From an uncultured Wenzhouxiangella sp. (GTDB lineage Bacteria; Pseudomonadota; Gammaproteobacteria; Xanthomonadales; Wenzhouxiangellaceae), in NCBI GenBank assembly GCA_913057195.1, contig CAJXNL010000002.1, forward strand, positions 108,307 through 172,306: a DNA stretch of 64,000 nucleotides, read 5' to 3'. The position numbers were made by a program, and so were the translations under genes. How positions within the stretch are numbered: the stretch's first letter is position 1; the number at the start of each line of letters is the position of its first letter. The notes beneath the pieces were generated by a model that searched no databases, was not told where the DNA came from, and saw only the letters and a list, made by a program, of their open reading frames with translations. Below are positions 27,218 to 38,615 of this stretch, in pieces.

Positions 27218-30200
27218 ATGCAATTGACTGAGATCAAACTCTCCGGGTTCAAGTCGTTTGTGGACCCCACCCACATCAAATTTCCGTCCCATATTATGGG
27301 GGTGGTCGGCCCCAACGGCTGCGGGAAATCCAACGTGATTGATGCCGTGCGCTGGGTGATGGGCGAGTCGTCCGCACGCCAGCTCAGGGGCGAGTCGATG
27401 ACCGATGTCATTTTCTCTGGCTCTTCGGCACGCAAGCCTGTGACCACCGCCACGGTTGAGCTGATCTTTGACAACAGCGACGGGCGAGCCGGCGGTGAAT
27501 ACGCCAACTTTGGAGAGATCTCTGTCAAGCGGCAGGTCAGCCGCGATGGGCAATCGAACTATTACCTCAATGGCCAACGTTGCCGTCGAAAAGACATCAC
27601 AGACTTATTTTTAGGCACGGGACTGGGCCCGAGAAGCTATGCCATCATCGAACAAGGGATGATCTCCCAAATCGTTGAGGCGCGCCCGGAAGAGCTGCGC
27701 GGGTTTTTAGAAGAGGCCGCTGGCATCTCGCGCTATAAAGAGCGCCGCCGCGAGACGGAAAACCGGATTCGCCACACCCGCGAAAACTTGGAGCGCTTAA
27801 CCGATCTTCGAGAAGAGGTCACCAAGCAACTTGAAAAGCTCCAGCGCCAGGCCAAAGCAGCGAAGAAATACCGCGAACTCAAAGAGCGCTACCGAGTTGA
27901 TGAAGCCAAACTGCTGGCGCTTCGGTGGCGCGAGACCCAGCGCCAGCTCGATGAGCACAACAAGCGCATCAACGCCCTGAAAACCGAGCTTGAGTCACGG
28001 ATCGCTGAGCAGCGGGCGGCGGAAAAAGAGCTCGAGCGCCTAAGGCAGGCCCAGCAAGCGGCCAGCGAGGACACCCAAAAAATTCAGGCCAAGCTCTACG
28101 AGGTCGGCGCCGAGATTGCTCGTTTGGAACAGGCCATCGAGCACCAAAAAGAAATCAAAACGCGGCAAACGAAAGAGCACGCCCAGATTGAGCAACAAAT
28201 GGGCGAGCTTGAGCAGCACCTGGTCTTGGATAAGGCACAAGTCTCAGAGACCTCCACGGCCATCGCCGCGCTCGAGCCCGAGCTGGCTCAGGCGCAGACG
28301 CTGGAAAGTCATCAACAAGCGGCGCTTGATGATGCCGATGCGGCCTTAAAAGACTGGCAAGACGGCTGGGAGACATTGCAAAGCCAAAAAGGCGCGCTTG
28401 AGGGTGAGATCAAACTCACCCAACAGCAGATTGCCCACCTTGATGAGGGCATGCACCAGGCCAGCGAGCGCATCGAGGCCTTAAAGGCGAGCGAAATTGA
28501 CACCCAGCTGGCGGCGCTGTCTTCCGAGCAGCGCGAGCTGAGCGACCAAATCAAAGCACTGGAGGCCACCGCTCAGGCCCTCAAAGACGACGATGCCGAC
28601 CACCACCAGCAGGAAACGGCTTTGGTGGCGGCCATCGAGGAGGACCGCAACGCCTTAGAATCGGCCCGAACGGAAGCCGGGCGCCTCCAGTCGAGAATGG
28701 AGAGCCTGACAGTGCTCAACGACAGTGAGGCACCGTCTGAGGAAGCCAACGCATGGTTGAAGACGCTGTTAAAAGGCGCCGAAGCGCCGGTGGTTGTCGA
28801 CCAACTTAAAGTGACCGACACCGCTTGGACAGCGGCCGTTGAGCAGGTGCTGGGCGACTGGTTAAACGCCCGCGCTGTTGATGAGAGCGCCTTGGATCAT
28901 GGCGCGCCCGAGACGCCTTGGGGGCTGGGCTTTGTTTTTGATCAGGACATGGCCGCAAAGCCGGGGACGTTGGCTGAGAAAGTGTCGCACTCAGGTGGCT
29001 TGGTCGGCTTGCTTAACCAGGTTCATGTGGCCGATGACTTGACCGAAGCCAAACGCATGCTCCACCAGTTGCCTGCCGAGGCCTCGGTGATCTTGCCCGA
29101 TGGCACCTGGCTGGGCGTGGGCTGGCTCAAACAGCCCGTCAACCCTGATGACGCCTCGCTGGGTGCGCTGGCGCGGCAACAGGAGATCGAGGCGTTGACG
29201 CCCAAGTTAACCGAGCTTGATCACCAAATTCAGATGCTCACCGACCGATTGGCCAAGGCCCGTGAGCGTCTTGATGCGTTGAAAGACAAACGCCAAGCGC
29301 ATGCCGAAACAATGAAAGCCAACGAGCGCGATCGCTCGCAAGCGGTGGCCAAACTGACGGGTTTGGATACGCGCATTGAGAATCTTCAGGCCAATCAAAG
29401 CAAACAGCGCGAGGAGTTGGCCGCGCTGGAGGCGCGTCAAGACGACCATGCGCAGGCCGTAAAACGCGCGCGTCAAACCTTAGAAGAGCACTTGACGGCC
29501 ATGGAAGCGCTCCAAGACCAAGACAAAGCGCTGACCGAAGAACGCGAGCGTTTGAGAGAAACGCGGGCTGGACATCTCGAGCAGTTGAATGAGGCACGCC
29601 GTCAAAGAGAGGCTCATGCGCTGAAGCTTCAGTCGCTCCGCGCTGGTTTGGAGTCGTTGAGTCAGTCGATTGATCGCATGGACCAGCAGGTGGGTGAATT
29701 GCAAACGCGCTACGTTGAGCTCAGCGAAGTGCTTGCCCGAGGCGATGCCCCCATTGAAGCCTTGGAAAAAGATCGCGATGAGTTGCTCACTCGCCGCTTA
29801 AGCGTCGAAGAGGAGATGCGCCAAGCCCGCGTCAAACTCGACGAGATCGAAGCCAATCGCGCCAGTCACGACCAAAAACGCCAGGCCGCGGTCGCGGCCG
29901 TTGAACAGCTGCGGGAGCAAAGCACGCAAGCCACCGTCGAGCAGCGCGAGCTCGAGCTCCACGCTCAGGGGCTGATGGAGCGGATAGACGGATTGGAGGC
30001 CGACTTGGATGGCCTGTTGGCTGAGCTGACTGACGATGCCCAGACGCAGGCGTTTCAAGAGACCTTGGAGTCACTGGAGGCCCAAATCAAGCGCCTTGAA
30101 CCAGTGAATCTGGCCGCCATTGATGAGCTGGAGGCCGAGTCCGAGCGAAAGACCTACTTGGATCAGCAAAATGCCGACCTTGAAGAGGCGCTTGGCACGC

Positions 30201-30712
30201 TGGAAAAAGCCATCGAAAAAATTGATCGAGAGTCTCGCACGCGCTTTAAAGAGACCTTTGATCAAATCAACACCAACCTCGAGCGACTGTTTCCGCGGCT
30301 GTTCGGCGGGGGACACGCGCACTTGGAAATGGTCGGTGAGGACTGGCTGTCGGCCGGCATTGCCATCATGGCCCGCCCCCCAGGAAAACGGGTGGCTCGG
30401 ATTCATTTGATGTCGGGCGGCGAGAAAGCGTTGACAGCGGTGGCGTTCGTGTTTTCAATTTTCAACCTCAACCCGGCGCCATTTTGTTTGCTCGATGAGG
30501 TGGACGCACCGCTCGATGACGCCAACGTCGGTCGATTCACAGAAATGGTCAAGGAAATGGCGCAAACGGTGCAGTTTATTGTGGTCACACACAACAAAGT
30601 GACCATGGAGGCGGCCCATCAGATGCTGGGTGTCACCATGCGCGAGCCTGGGGTCTCACGCTTGGTGAGCGTAGATTTGGACAAGGCGGTCGAGATGGCT
30701 CAGGCCAGCTGA
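27218..30712 (+). CDS. smc: Chromosome partition protein SMC
   Basis: A 1164-residue condensin ATPase. The N-terminal head has Walker A GPNGCGKSNVIDAVRW (residue 29 onward). Long heptad-rich coiled coils (about 165-500 and 655-1000) flank a hinge near 505-650. The C-terminal head has the signature LMSGGEKALTAVAFVFS and Walker B FCLLDEVDAPLDD. It organises and segregates the chromosome with ScpA and ScpB, encoded nearby in opposite orientation. MukBEF is the alternative in enterics, so this supports a non-enteric host. The upstream 81 bases contain TATAAA (27189-27194) as a weak -10. zipA follows after 25 bases. Confidence 0.97.
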   Translation: MQLTEIKLSGFKSFVDPTHIKFPSHIMGVVGPNGCGKSNVIDAVRWVMGESSARQLRGESMTDVIFSGSSARKPVTTATVELIFDNSDGRAGGEYANFGEISVKRQVSRDGQSNYYLNGQRCRRKDITDLFLGTGLGPRSYAIIEQGMISQIVEARPEELRGFLEEAAGISRYKERRRETENRIRHTRENLERLTDLREEVTKQLEKLQRQAKAAKKYRELKERYRVDEAKLLALRWRETQRQLDEHNKRINALKTELESRIAEQRAAEKELERLRQAQQAASEDTQKIQAKLYEVGAEIARLEQAIEHQKEIKTRQTKEHAQIEQQMGELEQHLVLDKAQVSETSTAIAALEPELAQAQTLESHQQAALDDADAALKDWQDGWETLQSQKGALEGEIKLTQQQIAHLDEGMHQASERIEALKASEIDTQLAALSSEQRELSDQIKALEATAQALKDDDADHHQQETALVAAIEEDRNALESARTEAGRLQSRMESLTVLNDSEAPSEEANAWLKTLLKGAEAPVVVDQLKVTDTAWTAAVEQVLGDWLNARAVDESALDHGAPETPWGLGFVFDQDMAAKPGTLAEKVSHSGGLVGLLNQVHVADDLTEAKRMLHQLPAEASVILPDGTWLGVGWLKQPVNPDDASLGALARQQEIEALTPKLTELDHQIQMLTDRLAKARERLDALKDKRQAHAETMKANERDRSQAVAKLTGLDTRIENLQANQSKQREELAALEARQDDHAQAVKRARQTLEEHLTAMEALQDQDKALTEERERLRETRAGHLEQLNEARRQREAHALKLQSLRAGLESLSQSIDRMDQQVGELQTRYVELSEVLARGDAPIEALEKDRDELLTRRLSVEEEMRQARVKLDEIEANRASHDQKRQAAVAAVEQLREQSTQATVEQRELELHAQGLMERIDGLEADLDGLLAELTDDAQTQAFQETLESLEAQIKRLEPVNLAAIDELEAESERKTYLDQQNADLEEALGTLEKAIEKIDRESRTRFKETFDQINTNLERLFPRLFGGGHAHLEMVGEDWLSAGIAIMARPPGKRVARIHLMSGGEKALTAVAFVFSIFNLNPAPFCLLDEVDAPLDDANVGRFTEMVKEMAQTVQFIVVTHNKVTMEAAHQMLGVTMREPGVSRLVSVDLDKAVEMAQAS

Positions 30713-30737
30713 TGAACGCTCGGGTTACAATCAAACC

Positions 30738-33504
<2,767 letters not shown>

Positions 33505-33549
33505 ATGGCATCGACGCGAAATCGCCCGACAGTGGGCAAGGAGCAGAGG

Positions 33550-33990
33550 ATGACAGAGCAAGTAAAAGAAATTGTGGTGCCCGTCGACGGGTCAGACAAC
33601 TCAACGCGTGCTGCGTTGTTTGCGGTCGATTTGGCCCAGTCTTTCGGCGTCGGTATCCGACTGTTTTACGTGTTTCCAGCCGCCAGTGTCGAGATCATTG
33701 GCATGGCAGGGATGTCACGCGCCGACATTGACCAAGCGGCTCAGGCGGCGGCACAAAAAGCGTTTGATCAAACACGCCAAGCCTTGGGGGAGGCCGGCGG
33801 TGTCACCATCGAGCAAGAGACCTCCATGGGTGACCCAGCCGAAGAGGTGATTCGGTATACCGAAGACACCCCGGGTGTGATGGTGGTGATCGGGCGTCGT
33901 GGCCTGTCTCGCATGAAAAGCTTAATGATGGGCAGCGTCAGTGACAAAGTGATCCGCCATGCACAAACCCCCGTGCTGGTGATCACATGA
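33550..33990 (+). CDS. Universal stress protein (UspA family)
   Basis: A 146-residue single-domain Usp. It begins KEIVVPVDGSDNSTRAALFAVDLA and ends with the ATP-binding motif GRRGLSRMKSLMMGSVSDKVIRHA, then PVLVIT. The ATP-type signature (GxxG-x9-GS) is intact, so nucleotide binding is expected. The ATG at 33550 follows AAGGAGCAGAGG. It overlaps the next gene, a glutathione peroxidase, by ATGA, which links it to an oxidative-stress unit. It starts 45 bases after ligA. Confidence 0.9.
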   Translation: MTEQVKEIVVPVDGSDNSTRAALFAVDLAQSFGVGIRLFYVFPAASVEIIGMAGMSRADIDQAAQAAAQKAFDQTRQALGEAGGVTIEQETSMGDPAEEVIRYTEDTPGVMVVIGRRGLSRMKSLMMGSVSDKVIRHAQTPVLVIT

Positions 33991-34562
33991 CCCGGATCGC
34001 AATCGTTTGGAGGGCGGCCGTCGTGGCTTGCCTGTTGGCCGTCAATGGGGCAGGGGCGCTGGCTACCGAGGCCGGCGAGGCGCCTTGCTCGGGCGTGTTG
34101 GTTGGGGAGTATCGCCAGCTGGCCTCACAGACAAAAACGGATTTGTGTGAGGCCTTTCATGATCGCCTGGTGCTGATCGTCAACACCGCCAGCCAGTGTG
34201 GATTTGTGGGCCAGTTCGAAGGCCTGGAAACGCTGTATCAACGCTATCAAGACCGGGGCCTCGTGGTCATTGGATTTCCCTCTGATGACTTCAATCAAGA
34301 GCATGCCGACGAGGCTCAGACCTCTGAGGTGTGTCGGTTGAATTATGGAGTCAGCTTTCCAATGATGGCGACCACCACTGTGACCGGCGACGATGCCAAC
34401 CCGCTGTTTCAAAAACTCAACGCAGCCAGTGAAGCGCCCAGCTGGAACTTCAACAAATATCTTGTCGATCCAAAAACGGGCACGGTGGCGCACTTCGGTG
34501 CGCGAAGCGAACCATTGGGCGGCGAGCTCGAAGCGCTGATTCAATCCCGACTGTCTGAGTGA
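33987..34562 (+). CDS. Periplasmic glutathione peroxidase-family protein
   Basis: A 191-residue protein of the GPx fold with an N-terminal signal peptide (cleavage near GALATEAG, residue 25). The peroxidatic cysteine is in VNTASQCGF and the conserved tryptophan in SWNFNKYLVD. The usual FxxNQF motif, which supplies the catalytic glutamine, reads GFPSDDFNQE, so the glutamine is replaced by aspartate. A second cysteine (SEVCRLNYG) may serve as the resolving cysteine, as in thioredoxin-dependent members. It likely reduces peroxides in the periplasm. Its start overlaps the Usp stop (ATGA). Confidence 0.85.
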   Translation: MTRIAIVWRAAVVACLLAVNGAGALATEAGEAPCSGVLVGEYRQLASQTKTDLCEAFHDRLVLIVNTASQCGFVGQFEGLETLYQRYQDRGLVVIGFPSDDFNQEHADEAQTSEVCRLNYGVSFPMMATTTVTGDDANPLFQKLNAASEAPSWNFNKYLVDPKTGTVAHFGARSEPLGGELEALIQSRLSE

Positions 34563-34648
34563 CGCCCTTTCACAATCTCAAGGCCTGCACACGGGTGTGA
34601 CCACGCTCACACAGGCGCGCTGAGCCATCGACGACTGAGCGCCCTAGA

Positions 34649-36241
34649 CTACTGATCTTCTGAACTGGAAGATGCGGGCACCAGGCGGAGCCACTGTGGG
34701 AGCCCATCGTCGCCCATCAGGCGACGTTGTGCGCTCAGCAACAACGGATGCGCGGTCACCATTGCGTGATACAGGGCGTTTTGTTCTAACACACCTTGGA
34801 GGGGAGCGGCGCCTGGGCCTTGGCTGTAAACCGGCACGTCTTCACCAGCGTGGGTGGCCGAGTACTGCCACACGCCCGCATTTTGTTTATAGTCCGGCTC
34901 AAGCGGGTCCATCTTCCGAAAGTCAATCTCGGCATCAGCGCGACGATAGCCCGGCCCGTTGGCGTAATTGAGCACGGTCATCGGCCGATCTTTATGATCG
35001 CGCATGGGGCGCTGGGGTCGATCGCCTTCGGCCGGCCGGACCGCATAGCCCATGATGGGATTGCCGCGCCGACCATAGCCATCAAAGGTCAGCGCATGGG
35101 CATGATCGGCGGTGACAATCATCAGCGTTTGTTGAGGATCGATCTGGGATGCGGCGTGCTCGATCGCTTTGGCAAATTCAATCGTGTCTGTGAGTGCTCG
35201 CCAGGCGTTGTTGGCATGGTGGGCATGGTCAATTCTCGCGCTTTCCACCACCAGCAAAAAGCCGTTGTCACTGCGATTGGACAACACTTCGATGGCCCGG
35301 CCCACCATCTCCGACAGCGCGGGCTCACCAGCGGGGTCGTTGGGCCGATCAAACTCATATTGCATGTGGCCAGGTTCAAACAAACCCAAAATTGGACCGT
35401 CCGCATCGCGGTCTAGCGCATCAAAGCCGGCTTGGTCCCAGATAAATTGACCGCTGGGATGCCGAGTTTGCCATTCTTCAATCAAATCTCGCCCATCGCT
35501 TCGGTGCCCTGTGATCTCAGGATGCTCTGGGTCGGCTTGGTCAGCGGGATAAAATGCCCGACGGCCCCCGCCCAGGACAATGTCGAGACCGCGGCCGACG
35601 TCATAGTGAACGAGCTGATCGGCGATGTCGCGACACCCTTTTTCTTTTGCCGAGGGCGGCAAACCTCGATCGCTCTCCCACCGGCGATCGGGCGACTTGG
35701 CATACAGGGCTGCGGGCGTGGCATGGGTGATTCGGGCTGTGGAGACGATCCCAGTGGCCATGCCGCTCACCGCAGCCAAATCCAAAAGGCTGACCAGCTC
35801 GTGGCCCTGGCTGGCCGCGCAGTCACCTCGATCCACTGTGGGCGCAATTGCGATCGCACCGGCAAAACTCTTCACCCCAGTCACCATGGCCGTCATGGTG
35901 CCCGCTGAGTCCGGCGTTTGTTGATTGGTGTTGTACGTTTTTGCCAGGGCCAAATGATCGAATTGCTCAAAGAAGAGCAAATTTTCCTCACCACTTTGGC
36001 CGCGCTGTTGCCCCTCCAAAATACGGGCCGCCGCCACGGTGGTGAGGCTCATGCCATCCCCCACAAATAAGACAATGTTCTTGGCCGGGCCAGAATCGCC
36101 CACTGATCGCTCCGCGATCGCGCGCTCACCGGCCTGAAACCACTCAGCGGCGGGCACTTGCGCCACAGCGCTCGCACCGATCCACGCCACCGCCGGGAGG
36201 ATGATTAAACTTCGCATCACATGACCAGGCGACATCAACAC
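34649..36241 (-). CDS. Alkaline phosphatase (PhoA family)
   Basis: A 530-residue exported phosphomonoesterase. A signal peptide ends near AVAQVPAAE (about residue 28). Metal-binding and catalytic motifs are NIVLFVGDGMSLTT, QTPDSAGTMTAMVTG with the nucleophilic serine, ESARIDHAHHANNA, TADHAHALTFDGYGRRG and a late THAGEDVPVYSQGPGA. This is the long bacterial/eukaryote-like alkaline phosphatase type. The track start is a GTG with GGAG 6 bases upstream; an ATG eight codons in (36217) is an alternative. I saw no convincing Pho box in the 55 bases upstream. It stands alone on the minus strand, convergent with the GPx gene. Confidence 0.93.
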   Translation of the reverse strand: MLMSPGHVMRSLIILPAVAWIGASAVAQVPAAEWFQAGERAIAERSVGDSGPAKNIVLFVGDGMSLTTVAAARILEGQQRGQSGEENLLFFEQFDHLALAKTYNTNQQTPDSAGTMTAMVTGVKSFAGAIAIAPTVDRGDCAASQGHELVSLLDLAAVSGMATGIVSTARITHATPAALYAKSPDRRWESDRGLPPSAKEKGCRDIADQLVHYDVGRGLDIVLGGGRRAFYPADQADPEHPEITGHRSDGRDLIEEWQTRHPSGQFIWDQAGFDALDRDADGPILGLFEPGHMQYEFDRPNDPAGEPALSEMVGRAIEVLSNRSDNGFLLVVESARIDHAHHANNAWRALTDTIEFAKAIEHAASQIDPQQTLMIVTADHAHALTFDGYGRRGNPIMGYAVRPAEGDRPQRPMRDHKDRPMTVLNYANGPGYRRADAEIDFRKMDPLEPDYKQNAGVWQYSATHAGEDVPVYSQGPGAAPLQGVLEQNALYHAMVTAHPLLLSAQRRLMGDDGLPQWLRLVPASSSSEDQ

Positions 36242-36296
36242 TTCTCACTCCATTTCGGTCTGAATCTTACCGTAGGGCCAAAACATGTCAGTTCAA

Positions 36297-38372
36297 TTAC
36301 CAAATGCTGACCCGCTCATCGGGTGGCAAATATAAGTCATCGCCAGGCTGGACATCGAAGGCGTCGTACCAGGCGTCAATATTGCGAACCACGCCGTTGA
36401 CGCGATACCGGGCCGGGCTGTGTGGCCCTCGAATCAATCGAGCACGCAACGACTCCTCACTCTCAATGGTCCGCCAGACCTGCGCCCATGCCATAAAAAA
36501 GCGCTGATCGCCCGTGAAACCATCCAGAATCGGTGATTGACCATTGTGGTGGTCATCCAGATACATTTGGTAGGCCTGATGGGCAATCGATAGCCCACCG
36601 AGGTCACCGATGTTCTCTCCCAGTGACAAGGCACCGTTGACTTGCATGTTGGGCAGCGGGCTAAAGCCATCGTATTGGGCCACCAAGGCTTTTGTGCGTG
36701 CCTCGAACTGCTCACGCGAGCGGTCTGACCACCAGTTTCTTAAAACCCCCTGGCTGTCTGATCTAGAGCCTTGATCGTCAAACCCATGACCCATCTCGTG
36801 ACCAATCACGCCCCCAATGGCCCCGAAGTTGACCGCTGGATCGGCAAACGGATCAAAAAATGGCGGCTGCAGGATCGCCGCAGGAAACACGATTTCGTTT
36901 CGCGTGGGTGAGTAGTAGGCATTGACGGTTTGCGGGCTCATAAACCACTCCCAATCTCGCACAGGCTCACCCAGCTTCGACAACGAATCTTCCCAGGCCC
37001 AGTCTCGAAGCCGGGCCACGTTGCCAATCAAGTCATCCGCGCGAATGGCCACTGTCGAGTAGTCACGCCAGCGGTCAGGGTAGCCAATCTTGGGCGTGAA
37101 GGCCTCGAGCTTTGCCAGCGCCTCCGCTCGGGTGGATTGATCCATCCACTCTAAGGTCTCAAGTCTCGCCCGGAACGCCTGGCGAAGATAGTCCACCAGC
37201 GTTTGCATCTGTGCACGATACTCAGGGGGAAAGTGCTTTTCGACATACACCTGACCGATCAGCGCCCCGAGGCGACGCGAGACGAAACTCACCGCCCGAT
37301 CTTCGCGCGGACGTTGGGTCTCAACGCCGCCCAGACGCTGCCGAAAAAACGCAAAATGCGCGTTGGCATAGGGATCAGACAGCAACGGCGCATGGTTGTT
37401 GATCCAGTGGAACGCGTGATAGCTTTGCCAGGTGGTCACCGGGGTTTGGGCGAAAATCTCAGCGCTGGCCTGCAGCGCCTGATCGGTGGTCACCACAACC
37501 TCGCTGATCGCAGCCAGCTCGCGCTCAGCCATGAAAGTCTGCCACTCAAACTCCGGCGCAAAATCAATAAGTTCTGAGAATGTCTTCAAGTTATAGTTGG
37601 CTTGCCGATCGCGCTGCTGGACCCGCGACCAATGAACCTCCGCCAACTGGGTTTCCAGGGCCATAATCGCCTCGGCCCGCTGTCTGGCCTGATCAATGCC
37701 CGCTCGGGCAAGGGTGGCTTCAATGTAGTCAACATAAGCCTCGCGGTGCTCTGGAAAGGGCGCGTCGTCTCGGAAGTAGTAGTCGCGATTGGGAAGGCCC
37801 AGACCGCTTTGAGTGACATGGGTGATGTAGCGCTCTGGGTTGCCGGCGTCTTGGCTGATGTAGACCCCCACGAGGCTGTTGGTGCCGTCTTTGGCCATCC
37901 AACGCGCGATTTCTTCGTGGCTTTGAAGTGACAATAACGCCTCAAGCTCACTTTTAATCGGGGCCAAGTCTCTGGCGTTCAGGGCCTCGGTGTCCATGTA
38001 GGCCCGATACAGATCGCCAATCTGCTGCTCAGGGCCGGCATCTGGATCGTTTGCTGCCGCTTGCTGCGCGGAATCGATGATGGCGCTGACGTTGTCTTCG
38101 GCTTCCAAGGCCAATTCGGTGAATGCACCAAACCGAGAAAAGCCCGGGGGCATTTCAGCGGCCTTGATCCAGCCGCCATTGACAAAGGTATTGAAGTCCA
38201 CGCCGGGTCGGGTGTCTTGGGCAATGTGTTCAATTTCAACGCCCCAGTCGCCAAGCTGTGTAATGGTCTCATCGAGGGCCTGAGAGCCCTGTGGCGGCTG
38301 GCAGGCGGCAAGTGCTAACAAAATAAAGCCCAGAAGAGTTGGCGGCGCGAGGAAGAGACGAATCCGTTTCAT
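36297..38372 (-). CDS. M13-family zinc metallopeptidase (PepO/neprilysin-like)
   Basis: A 691-residue lipoprotein endopeptidase. Its signal peptide carries the lipobox ALAACQPP (cysteine near residue 24). It shows the M13 hallmarks: the N-terminal GVDFNTFVNGGW, the zinc site VIGHEMGHGFDDQG (HExxH), the third ligand in ENIGDLGG and the C-terminal SPARYRVNGVVRN. M13 enzymes cut oligopeptides with hydrophobic residues at P1'. It faces the alkaline phosphatase in the same direction after 55 bases. It is separated by 243 bases from the divergent FG-GAP protein gene. Confidence 0.94.
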   Translation of the reverse strand: MKRIRLFLAPPTLLGFILLALAACQPPQGSQALDETITQLGDWGVEIEHIAQDTRPGVDFNTFVNGGWIKAAEMPPGFSRFGAFTELALEAEDNVSAIIDSAQQAAANDPDAGPEQQIGDLYRAYMDTEALNARDLAPIKSELEALLSLQSHEEIARWMAKDGTNSLVGVYISQDAGNPERYITHVTQSGLGLPNRDYYFRDDAPFPEHREAYVDYIEATLARAGIDQARQRAEAIMALETQLAEVHWSRVQQRDRQANYNLKTFSELIDFAPEFEWQTFMAERELAAISEVVVTTDQALQASAEIFAQTPVTTWQSYHAFHWINNHAPLLSDPYANAHFAFFRQRLGGVETQRPREDRAVSFVSRRLGALIGQVYVEKHFPPEYRAQMQTLVDYLRQAFRARLETLEWMDQSTRAEALAKLEAFTPKIGYPDRWRDYSTVAIRADDLIGNVARLRDWAWEDSLSKLGEPVRDWEWFMSPQTVNAYYSPTRNEIVFPAAILQPPFFDPFADPAVNFGAIGGVIGHEMGHGFDDQGSRSDSQGVLRNWWSDRSREQFEARTKALVAQYDGFSPLPNMQVNGALSLGENIGDLGGLSIAHQAYQMYLDDHHNGQSPILDGFTGDQRFFMAWAQVWRTIESEESLRARLIRGPHSPARYRVNGVVRNIDAWYDAFDVQPGDDLYLPPDERVSIW

Positions 38373-38615
38373 AATTACTAGGCCTTTATCGGTTTAAGTC
38401 ATTGCATCAACCGAACCTAGTTTAGCGTATTTTGAGGTGAAGACGTTGAACTGTGTTAACAGCGTTTCTTGCTCAAAGGCTTGTTTTTAGTCAAATTTCC
38501 AGATGTCTGAGGTAACGCTCTCACTTGAAATCGATAAAACACTGACTCACCGTGGATTGACACGCAATCCTAGCTTTGGAAAACTATAAAACTAGATGAG
38601 CAAACAACCCACATA
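38373..38615. other. AT-rich divergent intergenic region
   Basis: This 243-base gap between the M13 peptidase and the FG-GAP protein gene is visibly AT-richer than most of the window. It must hold both divergent promoters. A perfect TTGACA at 38557-38562 points to the right, but the nearest TATAAA (38585-38590) is 22 bases away, too far for a standard promoter. No hairpin or RNA gene is evident. Confidence 0.5.

Noticed and set aside
34595-34612. Inverted repeat GTGTGA-CCACGC-TCACAC between the GPx and alkaline phosphatase genes
   Set aside because: The short 6-bp stem has no T-run on either side, so a terminator call is not supported.
38557-38590. TTGACA followed by TATAAA before the FG-GAP gene
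   Set aside because: The 22-base spacer is too long for a sigma-70 promoter, so I do not call it.
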